Assembly (NCBI GenBank): GCA_021789565.1
Contig: JAJYJL010000081.1
Span: forward strand, 1 to 13,004
Direction: 5' to 3'
Source: Acidobacteriota bacterium
Lineage (GTDB): Bacteria; Acidobacteriota; Terriglobia; UBA7540
DNA length: 13,004 bases
This document shows positions 5,566-12,334 of the stretch, one piece after another. The translations under genes and the position numbers were made by a program. How positions within the stretch are numbered: position 1 is the stretch's first letter; each line of letters starts with the position of its first letter. Under the pieces are notes generated by a model. That model made no database searches. It saw only the letters and a list, made by a program, of their open reading frames with translations, and was not told the origin of the DNA.

Positions 5566-5628
5566 TTACCACCCTCTGGTTTGCAGCATCTCTTTCGGGT
5601 CCATCTTGGCAACGTCGAGTCCGCGCAT
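5566..5628 (-). pseudogene. Diverged copy of the pdxS 3' end (last 20 codons plus stop)
   Basis: The minus strand from 5628 encodes exactly the last 20 residues of PdxS ([10 protein letters not shown], then [10 protein letters not shown]) followed by TAA. It differs from the intact gene end (6480-6418) at 7 of 63 bases, and every difference is synonymous. Homology ends just before the ATG, twelve bases after the stop codon of the HicB-like gene at 5641. The rest of pdxS is absent here. Such a copy is expected if DNA recombined into, or next to, the pdxS 3' end, or if the pdxS-dinB junction was duplicated. Confidence 0.9.
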
Positions 5629-5640
5629 GGCGACGATTTC

Positions 5641-5847
5641 TCAACCTTGCACGTATTCGATCGTTGACTGCGCTTCTGGAATGGGGCTGCCCGTCTCGCG
5701 CAGTTCCTCTAAGTGGAGGCCGACAGCCTCGCGAATGAGTTTCAACGCTTCTTCTCTTGTTTCTGCCACAACGGCACAACCAGGAAGGTTCTGTACGTAA
5801 GCGCCCGAACTGTTCGTGCCTCTTTCAATCACGATGACGTATTTCAT
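5641..5847 (-). CDS. Orphan HicB-like protein downstream of a ParE toxin
   Basis: The 68-residue HicB fold reads MKYVIVIERG, then SSGAYVQNLPGCAVVAETREEALK and LIREAVGLHLEELRETG, then PIPEAQSTIEYVQG. It has the usual 'LPGC---ETREEAL-LI-EA---HLE-L---G-PIPEP' signature. The C-terminal helix-turn-helix or ribbon-helix domain of regulatory HicB is absent, and no HicA gene is adjacent. ATG 5847 was preferred because homologues start MKYVVVIE; in-frame GTGs at 5853 and 5856 would add two or three residues. It follows the toxin gene by 18 bases (9 from the first GTG), so the three genes antitoxin, toxin and HicB probably share one transcript. It is followed at once by the pdxS 3' copy. Confidence 0.8.
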   Translation of the reverse strand: MKYVIVIERGTNSSGAYVQNLPGCAVVAETREEALKLIREAVGLHLEELRETGSPIPEAQSTIEYVQG

Positions 5848-5865
5848 CTTCACCACAACATGACC

Positions 5866-6177
5866 TCAAAGCACTTCCCACGGCTTAGGCTCCACTTGGG
5901 CGAGGTCGCGCGATCCGTGAATGACCATGAGAACAAGAATACGCGAGGTCTCAACTCGGTACACGATTCGGTATTTTTGAAACAGTAGTTCGCGAACGTT
6001 CTCATCAATTGCTTCCGGCATCCTCCGGCCCATCATGGGGTAGCTCGCCACATTCTCTACTACCTCTATGAGGCTTTGCACAAAACGTTCAGAATATACA
6101 CTGGAGTCACGCGCGATAAAGTCACGCAAACTCTTCACGTCGCTAACGGCACTGGGAGTCCACTCAATCTTCCTCAT
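5866..6177 (-). CDS. ParE/RelE-superfamily toxin of a type II toxin-antitoxin pair
   Basis: The 103-residue product begins MRKIEWTPSAVSDVKSLRDF and continues with IARDSS, then VVENVASYPMMGRRMPE, then RELLFQKYRIVYRV and a final ILVLMVIHGSRDL. The 'P-MGR-vPE', 'RELLF--YRIVYRV' and 'HG-RDL' blocks are typical of ParE-like toxins. ParE toxins inhibit gyrase while RelE toxins cut ribosome-bound mRNA; sequence alone favours the ParE side but does not prove it. Its ATG overlaps the antitoxin stop codon (ATGA at 6177-6174), so translation is probably coupled. The frame is intact. Confidence 0.88.
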   Translation of the reverse strand: MRKIEWTPSAVSDVKSLRDFIARDSSVYSERFVQSLIEVVENVASYPMMGRRMPEAIDENVRELLFQKYRIVYRVETSRILVLMVIHGSRDLAQVEPKPWEVL

Positions 6178-6353
6178 TGCGAGGTTAATTCCTGCTTGGC
6201 CTTGTCATGTGAGACCACATTGCCCGCTGCGGCTTCGTCGAGCGCTTTTTGGAGCTTCTGCTTTACATAAAGCTCATACATAAGATCGTCCCATGTTGCA
6301 TGCTCGGGCAATGCGTCGATCAGCTTTCTTGCCTGCTCTTTGACAACACTCAT
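6174..6353 (-). CDS. Antitoxin of the ParE-type toxin at 6177
   Basis: This 59-residue, mostly helical protein reads MSVVKEQARKLIDALPEHAT then WDDLMYELYVKQKLQKALDEAA and AGNVVSHDKAKQEL. The 'LP--ATWDDLMYELYVKQKI--GL-----G--V-H-E-K' pattern is a known small antitoxin type found upstream of ParE/RelE toxins. The start is well supported by AAGGAG (6366-6361), seven bases before the ATG. Longer in-frame extensions to 6515 would run antisense to nothing plausible and overlap pdxS, so they were rejected. It overlaps the toxin start by four bases. It begins 64 bases after the pdxS stop codon in the same direction, so it may be read from pdxS as well as from its own promoter. Confidence 0.85.
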   Translation of the reverse strand: MSVVKEQARKLIDALPEHATWDDLMYELYVKQKLQKALDEAAAGNVVSHDKAKQELTSQ

Positions 6354-6417
6354 GGAGGTACTCCTTGACCTAGAGTTCGCTTCGCCTCTGACTATTCCAG
6401 AATCCATGATTCGGAAC

Positions 6418-7305
6418 TTACCAACCGCGCGTTTGCAGCATCTCTTTGGGGTCCATCTTGGCGACGTCGAGCCCGCGCATGGCCTCGCCAAGTTCTTCCG
6501 AGCACTCGGCCACAACGGCGGGTTCGTTGTAGTGCGTGGTGGCGCGTACGATGGCTTTGGCGCGCCTGGCCGGATCGGATGATTTAAAGATGCCCGACCC
6601 CACGAACACTGCCTCCGCGCCCAGTTGCATCACCAGCGAAGCGTCTGCCGGAGTGGCAATTCCGCCGGCGGAAAAGTTCGGCACGGGCAGCTTGCCGTTC
6701 TGGGACACCCACTTCACCAGGTCGAAGGGCGCTCCCAGATCCTTGGCTTTGGCCATCAGCTCTTCTTCGCGCAGAGTGGTCAGCAGGCGCATCTCGCTGG
6801 TAATCGCGCGCATGTGGCGGACCGCTTCCACGATGTTGCCCGAGCCGGCTTCGCCCTTGGTGCGGATCATGGCCGCTCCCTCGCCGATCCTTCTCAGGGC
6901 CTCACCCAGGTTGCGGGCGCCGCAAACAAACGGGGCCTTATAGGGCCACTTGTGGATGTGGTGTTCTTCGTCGGCGGGCGTCAGAACTTCGCTCTCATCG
7001 ATGTAATCCACGCCCACATTTTCCAGCACCTGCGCCTCGGCAAAATGTCCGATGCGCGCCTTGGCCATCACCGGAATCGTGACTGCCTTCATAATCTCTT
7101 TGATGATTTTGATGGACGCCATGCGTGCCACGCCGCCTTCTTTGCGGATGTCCGCAGGCACGCGCTCCAGCGCCATTACTGAGCACGCGCCGGCGTCTTC
7201 GGCGATCCTGGCCTGCTCGGCGTTCGTCACGTCCATAATCACGCCGCCCTTCAGCATCTCGGCCAGGCCGATCTTCAATTTCATTTGCTGGTCATACTCC
7301 CACAT
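6418..7305 (-). CDS. pdxS: Pyridoxal 5'-phosphate synthase subunit PdxS
   Basis: PdxS builds PLP from ribose 5-phosphate, glyceraldehyde 3-phosphate and ammonia supplied by PdxT. The 295-residue length matches the family (about 294). The key residues are intact: D25 in GGVIMDV, K82 in [10 protein letters not shown] (covalent sugar adduct) and K150 in [12 protein letters not shown]. Other signatures are [10 protein letters not shown] (45-54), [13 protein letters not shown] (101-113), [15 protein letters not shown] and [13 protein letters not shown]. The start ATG at 7305 was chosen over a longer frame (to 7389) because a strong GGAGGAG (7317-7311) sits five bases upstream and homologues start here. 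It is unusual in lacking pdxT next to it; instead a toxin-antitoxin operon follows. Its last 63 bases recur at 5566-5628. Confidence 0.97.
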   Translation of the reverse strand: MWEYDQQMKLKIGLAEMLKGGVIMDVTNAEQARIAEDAGACSVMALERVPADIRKEGGVARMASIKIIKEIMKAVTIPVMAKARIGHFAEAQVLENVGVDYIDESEVLTPADEEHHIHKWPYKAPFVCGARNLGEALRRIGEGAAMIRTKGEAGSGNIVEAVRHMRAITSEMRLLTTLREEELMAKAKDLGAPFDLVKWVSQNGKLPVPNFSAGGIATPADASLVMQLGAEAVFVGSGIFKSSDPARRAKAIVRATTHYNEPAVVAECSEELGEAMRGLDVAKMDPKEMLQTRGW

Positions 7306-7336
7306 GATTCCTCCTCCGAGAACACCATCCGATTGG

Positions 7337-7365
7337 AAAATAGAGGCGCTTAAACACCCGCCCAA
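7337..7365 (-). promoter_or_regulatory. Weak candidate promoter upstream of pdxS
   Basis: On the minus strand TTGGGC (7365-7360) and TATTTT (7342-7337) are separated by 17 bases. They match the sigma-70 boxes at about three and four of six positions. A start near 7330 would give a leader of about 25 bases containing the Shine-Dalgarno sequence. The rest of the gap up to the glycosidase stop codon (7366-7558) holds nothing clear apart from an imperfect palindrome at 7496-7513. Confidence 0.25.
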
Positions 7366-7558
7366 AACGTCGTGCGCTAGGGCCTTCAAAACGACCGGCG
7401 AATTGCGGGAAAGGGCCCCCGGAAAATTGCTACCTGTCTCAAATGCCGATCACACCGGGCCAGCCCGCCCCGCATACCTCATTATTGGCCGAATAGGCGG
7501 AATTGGCAATCCGCAGTGAGATGAGAATTTGCTGTTAGATTCCAGCCGCCATTCTGCC

Positions 7559-10300
7559 TCAAAGCGTCAGGGCCAACTGGTCGCCGGCTTCCAGTGTAAC
7601 CTCCGGAGTAAACACAAAGGTAATTTCGTCGCCCTGCTGCTCGACCTTGTAAGGCGCGGGTTTGCTGCGAACCTCGCCCGCCTGCTTGTTCCCAGCCGCT
7701 TTGGGAGCCCACAGCGTCACCTTGCGGCACGCTAGTTTGCCTTCGGCAACGGAAAGCGCAAAGCGGGTCCTTCCGCCCTGCTTGTGCTGGGAAAAACTTC
7801 CCCAGGCCGTTCCGGCAGACCAGAAAGATGAAAAGTTGTCCTGCTCCACGAGTGGCTGCGCCACAACCGCTTTCTCGGCCCCATGGTAGCGGAATCCGCT
7901 CAGCGCCAGTAGCGGAGCCCAGCTTGACATGGGCCGGGCGTAATGATATCCGCATTCCGCCTCATTCCAGGGATTGCGTTTCTCGCCGTCAAATCGGCGC
8001 CGCGTGTTCTCCACAATTTGCACGCCTTCGTCAACCATTCCCATCTCCATCATCAAAGCCGCCGCGGCGTATTCCGAGCCGCTCCAAACCTCGGCAAAGT
8101 AAGGGAAGGGAACGCGCGGCCGTTCACCGTGCGGGTACTCACAGACCACCAGCCCGGCTTCGTTGTTCAGGGCATAGGCGCGCTGCACGCTGGCGTGGTC
8201 CGCCAGGTTCTGCTTGTAATTGTATTTCCAGATGGACCGCAGCGTCTTTACAATATGGTCGCGATCCACCAGCAAGCCCAGCCCGGCGATCAGCGCGAAA
8301 TATTGGCCCATCAACTGGTCGCTCAGGCAGCCCTCGCCAAACTGGTAGGTTGGATGTTCGGTGTCGGTGGTTCCCATGCCCGCCTGCAATCCTTTGGCAA
8401 TATCGTCTTTGGCGACGGACCCTATTTTCTGGATGTAGAATTCACCGTTGAAAAGATTAGCGTCCACCCACTCACTGCCTTTGCGAAACAGACTCTGGTA
8501 TTCCGCGGCGGAAGCGTCGCCCATGGCGCGGGCCATCTCTTCACTGGCGCGCAGCGCTGCCAGATACCACATTCCGCAGAACGGATTGGGACCGACAAAC
8601 TCGATGTCGTAAGTGTTGTGCTGGACGCCTTCCATCACGCCGTCGCGATTGGCGTCCCATCCGCCCTTGATCCAGGCGAATTCCAGAGCGCGTTTCACCC
8701 CCGGCCATTGCTTGCGCAACCATTCCGTGTCGCCGGAGAGCCGCCAGTCGAGATAGGCCTTCACCACGCAGGCCATCTGACCGTCGGCGGCGGCCGTGCC
8801 GAAATGCGCAATTCCGAACGGAAGGAATTCGCGAAAATCCATCAGGCCCTGGGCGTCGGTTGAATAGCCGAATTGCTGCTCGCGGAATGAGCGCGACAGG
8901 GCGGGGAAGACGTGCGCCGTGGCCGGCTCGTAAGCGTAAACGTGCGTGCAACTGCCGAAGCAGCATCCCTCATGGTCAACGCAACCTTCAAAGCCGTGGA
9001 ACGTACCATCACTGGTCCTGAATGAGGTCGGCGTGGCCAGCGTGGACAGGTTGGCCAGCGCTGCGTCCTTCACTGCGCCAGGCAGCGTGGTGTTTCGAAC
9101 CACGTCGAGAAACTTGCGCATGCGTACTTCAAGCCCGGACAGGTTTTTCGCGGCATACTCCGCCACTTCCCACGCGTCTTTAAAACGCGTGCAGTAGTAA
9201 TTCCCAATGCGGTCGTTTTCGTGTCCTTTGGGGGCGGACCACCCGCATGCTTTGGGCGTGCGATTGGGAAAATGCCAGGCCAGCAGGAAAGTATATTCGG
9301 CGCTTGCTCGGGCAGGGATTTCTTTTTCAAGGCACAGTGCGCCGACGGCGCTCCGCTGGGGCGCTTCCGGTCCAAGGCGGCCGTCGCTGGTAAAGTCGTC
9401 CCAGAAAAGCAACGGGCTTTCCCACCATCGGGTGCTGGGCCACCCGCGAAGGTAACTCAGAGTGCCCGGATCGGAGCCCAGCAGCGCGAGAGCGAACGTT
9501 CCGGCCTGCGGGTTTGCTGAACCAAGAAAGGGGTTCTTCATCAGCAGCCCCTTCACACCCGTGCTTTCGCGATAATCGTTCTGCCTTCCGTGTTCGGCTT
9601 TCGCCTGGCCGCTCATGTCACGTTCCATGCCTACAGGATTTTCAATGGACCAGGCAATAGAGACCTTCGCGCTGGATGCTCCTGAGTTCGCTACGCGGTA
9701 GCGCAGCAGGGCCAGCGGCAGGCCGGATTCATCCGCGTCCAGCGGGACCAGGGGCGTAAACGCTTCCAGGGAGACCCGCACCGGCAATTCGGTATCTTCA
9801 AAGTCGATTCTGGCCAGCGGATATTCGCCCGTAAAAGTGCAGGTTTCAAGCCGCGGCAGGCCGGGCACGTTGTCCGAACCCAGGTCGCTGGGGCCGCGCG
9901 AGTAAGGCGGCATGATGCGGGCTTCCAGAACCTTCGCAATTGGTTTTTTGCCAGCGGTTTCCACCCGAATGGCCGGAAAGCAGTATTGCGGCCTCCGTCC
10001 CTTGTCCGGACGGTTGAAGATCCACCACTCGTCCAATTGCCCTCGTCCACCCAGATTGATGGAGCCTGCCGCAACACCGCCCAGAGGAAAGCCAATCATT
10101 TCACGCTGGCGGCCGCGAAAGACCCTTGGGTAGCGAATGGCTTCGTTTTGCGCATCCGGCGGGACCATGTGTGGCGCGCCAGAGCCTGAAGCGGCGCCAG
10201 AATTCGCGGGCAGGGCCAACGTGCCCACTCCCAGGGTCATGGTCTTCAGAAACTTGCGGCGACCCTTTCCGTTTCTGCTTTTTGCGGGTTTTTTCGGCAT
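7559..10300 (-). CDS. Tat-exported GH116 glycoside hydrolase (GBA2-type N-terminal domain plus DUF608)
   Basis: This is a 913-residue enzyme of the non-lysosomal glucosylceramidase / beta-glucosidase family GH116, probably acting in the periplasm or outside the cell. Residues 14-19 (RRKFLK) followed by a hydrophobic stretch TMTLGVGTLALP form a Tat signal. The N-terminal beta-sandwich starts at MIGFPLGGVAAGSINLGGRG (from residue 68). The catalytic (alpha/alpha)6 domain shows HNTYDIEFVGPN with D565, the expected acid/base, and GFEGC with E438, the likely nucleophile by position (inference). LDWRLSGDTEWLRKQWPGVK and AEVWSGSEYAAAALM are further DUF608 landmarks. A cysteine cluster (C-x6-CC-x3-C, within about 440-455) is notable. 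Natural substrates of bacterial members include beta-glucosides and beta-xylosides; which one applies here is unknown. The metallo-hydrolase gene ends 66 bases upstream, so co-transcription is possible. Confidence 0.9.
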   Translation of the reverse strand: MPKKPAKSRNGKGRRKFLKTMTLGVGTLALPANSGAASGSGAPHMVPPDAQNEAIRYPRVFRGRQREMIGFPLGGVAAGSINLGGRGQLDEWWIFNRPDKGRRPQYCFPAIRVETAGKKPIAKVLEARIMPPYSRGPSDLGSDNVPGLPRLETCTFTGEYPLARIDFEDTELPVRVSLEAFTPLVPLDADESGLPLALLRYRVANSGASSAKVSIAWSIENPVGMERDMSGQAKAEHGRQNDYRESTGVKGLLMKNPFLGSANPQAGTFALALLGSDPGTLSYLRGWPSTRWWESPLLFWDDFTSDGRLGPEAPQRSAVGALCLEKEIPARASAEYTFLLAWHFPNRTPKACGWSAPKGHENDRIGNYYCTRFKDAWEVAEYAAKNLSGLEVRMRKFLDVVRNTTLPGAVKDAALANLSTLATPTSFRTSDGTFHGFEGCVDHEGCCFGSCTHVYAYEPATAHVFPALSRSFREQQFGYSTDAQGLMDFREFLPFGIAHFGTAAADGQMACVVKAYLDWRLSGDTEWLRKQWPGVKRALEFAWIKGGWDANRDGVMEGVQHNTYDIEFVGPNPFCGMWYLAALRASEEMARAMGDASAAEYQSLFRKGSEWVDANLFNGEFYIQKIGSVAKDDIAKGLQAGMGTTDTEHPTYQFGEGCLSDQLMGQYFALIAGLGLLVDRDHIVKTLRSIWKYNYKQNLADHASVQRAYALNNEAGLVVCEYPHGERPRVPFPYFAEVWSGSEYAAAALMMEMGMVDEGVQIVENTRRRFDGEKRNPWNEAECGYHYARPMSSWAPLLALSGFRYHGAEKAVVAQPLVEQDNFSSFWSAGTAWGSFSQHKQGGRTRFALSVAEGKLACRKVTLWAPKAAGNKQAGEVRSKPAPYKVEQQGDEITFVFTPEVTLEAGDQLALTL

Positions 10301-10366
10301 GGTCGTTGCGCCATCCTCTCCGGCAGAGAATGATACCTGCGCCGGGCGGTTGTTGCAAAGCGTCGT

Positions 10367-11002
10367 CTACAAATCCTGCAGAAAGGGATTCGACTCACGC
10401 TCGCGGCCGATGGTGGTGCTGAGGCCATGGCCGGGGAAGACGGGTGTTTCGTCCGGGAAGGGCAGCAGCTTGTCGTGGATGGAACGCAGCAATTGCTGGT
10501 GGGAGCCGCCCCACAGGTCTGAGCGCCCGATGCTGCCCTGGAACAGCGTGTCGCCGGCAAAGATGCGCTCATCCTCGCCCGGGAGGTGGAGCGAAAGGCT
10601 GCCCGGCGAATGCCCCGGCGTGTGGAGAACTTCAACCGAAAGCGACCCCCAGCGCAGGCGGTCGCCCTCTTTTAAAAACTGGTCCACCTGTACCATGCCG
10701 GGAGTTTCAACGCCCAGCCAGGCGGCTTGCGCGGCCAGGTTTTCGTAGAGCGGCAGGTCGGCCTGGTGCATCATCACCGGAGCGCCTGTGGATTCATGGA
10801 GCTTTTTCAGCCCGCCCACATGGTCAATGTGCGCGTGGGTGGCGATGATGTAGCGCACCTTCAGGTCATGCCGCGTGAGAATCTTCCGCACCCGCTCGAC
10901 CTCGTCGCCGGGATCGATGACGATGGCTTCTCCGGTCTTGTCATCGGCCACCACCGAGCAGTTGCACTCGAGCAAACCGACCGGAAGAATTTCATGGAGC
11001 AT
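10367..11002 (-). CDS. Metallo-beta-lactamase-fold hydrolase (glyoxalase II-like)
   Basis: The 211-residue cytoplasmic protein has the complete two-metal motif: THAHIDHVGG with H56, H58, D60 and H61, then TPGHSPGS with H131, then FAGDTLF with D151, then PGHG with H192. The N-terminal LPVGLLECNC and the ending REsNPFL are typical of YcbL/GloB-type thioester hydrolases that act on S-lactoylglutathione or related thiol esters. It is shorter than classical GloB (about 250) and lacks its C-terminal substrate helices, so the true substrate may differ. No signal peptide is seen. The start at 11002 gives MLHEILPVGLLECN, which aligns with the family; the RBS is weak. It lies 102 bases after the thioredoxin-like gene and 66 bases before the glycosidase gene, all in one direction. 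Confidence 0.88.
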   Translation of the reverse strand: MLHEILPVGLLECNCSVVADDKTGEAIVIDPGDEVERVRKILTRHDLKVRYIIATHAHIDHVGGLKKLHESTGAPVMMHQADLPLYENLAAQAAWLGVETPGMVQVDQFLKEGDRLRWGSLSVEVLHTPGHSPGSLSLHLPGEDERIFAGDTLFQGSIGRSDLWGGSHQQLLRSIHDKLLPFPDETPVFPGHGLSTTIGRERESNPFLQDL

Positions 11003-11104
11003 AACAGCTCACATTGTAGCAGTTCAGCGGTGAGCTTTTGGGGGAAGGATGCAAGCCTGCGGGTATCCGCCGAGGAAAGCGGCACTGGACAGACGGGGCT
11101 GCGC

Positions 11105-11629
11105 TTAATTCTGCTGGCGGCGGGGCTGGGCCAGGGTGTGGTCGATCAGTTTTTCCACCCGGCCTGTCAAGGAGTCGTCCCAGCCGACCCAATGGGCGAC
11201 AAGGTAGCCGTCCTTATCAATCAGGAAGAAATTCGGCACGCCGTGGGCCTGGAAGAGGTGCGCCATGTGAAGATTGCTGTCCAGGTACTGCGGCCACTGC
11301 AACTGATGCTGCTGGATGTAGTTCTGCCAGGTGTTCGGGTCCTTGCTGCCGCAGATGCCAAGGAGTGTGAAAGGCGCGTTGGCATACTCGCTGGCATATT
11401 CGTTCATGTGGGGCATGGCTTTCCGGCAATAAGGGCACCAGGTTTCCCAGAACATCAACAGAACGACGTTGCCCTTCAGGTAATCCGGAGTATAAATCTG
11501 GCCGTCATTGGCCAGGATCGAAAAATCGGGAACTTTTGTGGACCCATACTGCCGGGAAGCGGCCATCGCCGGGACCAGGCCGGCGGCAAGAAGGATGGCC
11601 GAGGCGGCGAGCAAACCGAGCATTTTCAT
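11105..11629 (-). CDS. Exported thioredoxin-like protein (TlpA/ResA type) with a CPYC active site
   Basis: The 174-residue product starts with MKMLGLLAASAILLAAGLVP, a Sec signal with a likely cut after AMA (residue 23). The thioredoxin fold follows: VPDFSILANDGQIY, LKGNVVLLMFWETWCPYC with C65 and C68, and the cis-proline loop HGVPNFFLIDKDG with P132. This places it among periplasmic or outer-face thiol-disulfide reductases used in cytochrome c maturation or disulfide repair. The active site CPYC is unusual for TlpA/ResA, where the third position is normally proline. The frame stays open to 11773, but the extra 48 residues lack signal-peptide character and AGGGGGA lies just before the chosen ATG; ATG 11623 is an alternative. 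No cytochrome c genes are nearby. Confidence 0.85.
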   Translation of the reverse strand: MKMLGLLAASAILLAAGLVPAMAASRQYGSTKVPDFSILANDGQIYTPDYLKGNVVLLMFWETWCPYCRKAMPHMNEYASEYANAPFTLLGICGSKDPNTWQNYIQQHQLQWPQYLDSNLHMAHLFQAHGVPNFFLIDKDGYLVAHWVGWDDSLTGRVEKLIDHTLAQPRRQQN

Positions 11630-11855
11630 TCCCCCTACGTTTGCGCCCGGGGCGCCGGATGGATGGACGGACACGATCTCCCTCCGTGGATGATTCAGGC
11701 ATGATGGCTTACGCGCCATTTCGATTGCCTGCTGGCTGCGGGTTTTAAGGACGCACTTCTCGCAGTTCTTCACATCAAACCCCCATCGTCATTGCCTCCC
11801 GACGAAGGCGGCGGAGGGCACCAAATAGTAACCTGCCCGATCAGGACTGGTCAAT

Positions 11856-11881
11856 CCGACAAAAGTTCCGACAAAAGTTCC
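11856..11881. repeat. Tandem duplication of a 12-bp unit
   Basis: CCGACAAAAGTT occurs twice in a row (11856-11867 and 11868-11879), followed by CC. The unit length would preserve any reading frame. It may be replication slippage or a duplicated protein-binding site. A perfect CGGGCGCCCG palindrome follows two bases later. Confidence 0.8.
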
Positions 11882-12211
11882 ACGGGCGCCCGGAGGCGTA
11901 CAGAACTTGCTCCGGGCTGCGGAAGCGGCAATGGGCCTGTTCCAGAAGCTTAGGACCATTCTTGTGCGGAAGGGCGGGGGCTGTTTCCCCCCTGTCAAGC
12001 TCTGAATGATGCTGGATTCCTCTATGGTACTAAAGTTCTACCACCAACGTTCCTTGACTTAATAGTACATGGGTAACATTCTAACAGTATGTTTTTAGTA
12101 GCGAGGGGTAGGTATCCGGACGGGGAAGTTGATGTATCTTTCAACCCCTCTTCAGTTTCCATGGTGACAATTCCGCTATGTGTTTTGTTGCAATCCGGCA
12201 TAAGGGTCCCA

Positions 12212-12223
12212 ATTCAATTGAAT
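12212..12223. promoter_or_regulatory. Perfect 12-bp palindrome upstream of the gene at 12335, possible operator
   Basis: ATTCAATTGAAT is a perfect palindrome 111 bases before the start codon of the right-edge gene and inside the AT-rich part of the intergenic region. Its size and symmetry fit a dimeric repressor site, but no regulator gene is in the window and the promoter has not been located. This is a suggestion only. Confidence 0.25.
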
Positions 12224-12334
12224 ACAGCGCCAATAGGGAAGGAGAATGCCACTGGGGTGCCTGCCTGACTGGCGGAGCGTCCAGACGTGTCCTGACGATG
12301 CACAGGTAACGGCTGGCCAGCGGTATTACACAAA

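Larger units (their letters stand above)
11630..12334. other. Divergent intergenic region with an AT-rich core
   Basis: These 705 bases separate the minus-strand thioredoxin-like gene from the plus-strand gene at 12335. No convincing coding region was found; a 69-codon minus frame at 11789-11998 has no recognisable features. About 12000-12240 is clearly richer in A and T than the flanks and holds TTGACT at 12054-12059 with no well-spaced -10 box. It also holds short inverted arms GTACTA (12028-12033) and TAGTAC (12063-12068). A 12-bp tandem repeat and a CGGGCGCCCG palindrome (11883-11892) lie in its left part. It probably holds the promoters of both flanking genes. Confidence 0.5.

Noticed and set aside
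5553..5612. N-terminal extension of the secreted protein gene through the pdxS copy
   Set aside because: It would translate the pdxS fragment in a wrong frame; the signal peptide begins at the ATG at 5552.
6354..6515. N-terminal extension of the antitoxin into the pdxS 3' end
   Set aside because: It would overlap pdxS out of frame; a good ribosome binding site supports the internal ATG at 6353.
7496..7513. Imperfect palindrome after the glycosidase gene as a terminator
   Set aside because: The loop would be too small and no T-run follows on the minus strand.
7828..8863. Plus-strand frames of 207 and 306 codons opposite the glycosidase gene
   Set aside because: They lie wholly antisense to a 913-codon gene with recognisable GH116 motifs in every part.
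10727..11704. Plus-strand frame of 325 codons across the metallo-hydrolase and thioredoxin-like genes
   Set aside because: Both minus-strand genes are intact with catalytic motifs; the plus frame has no recognisable domain and spans two gene boundaries.
11789..11998. Minus-strand 69-codon frame upstream of the thioredoxin-like gene
   Set aside because: It contains a slippage-type GTFVGTFVG duplication, has no ribosome binding site and no recognisable feature; treated as non-coding.
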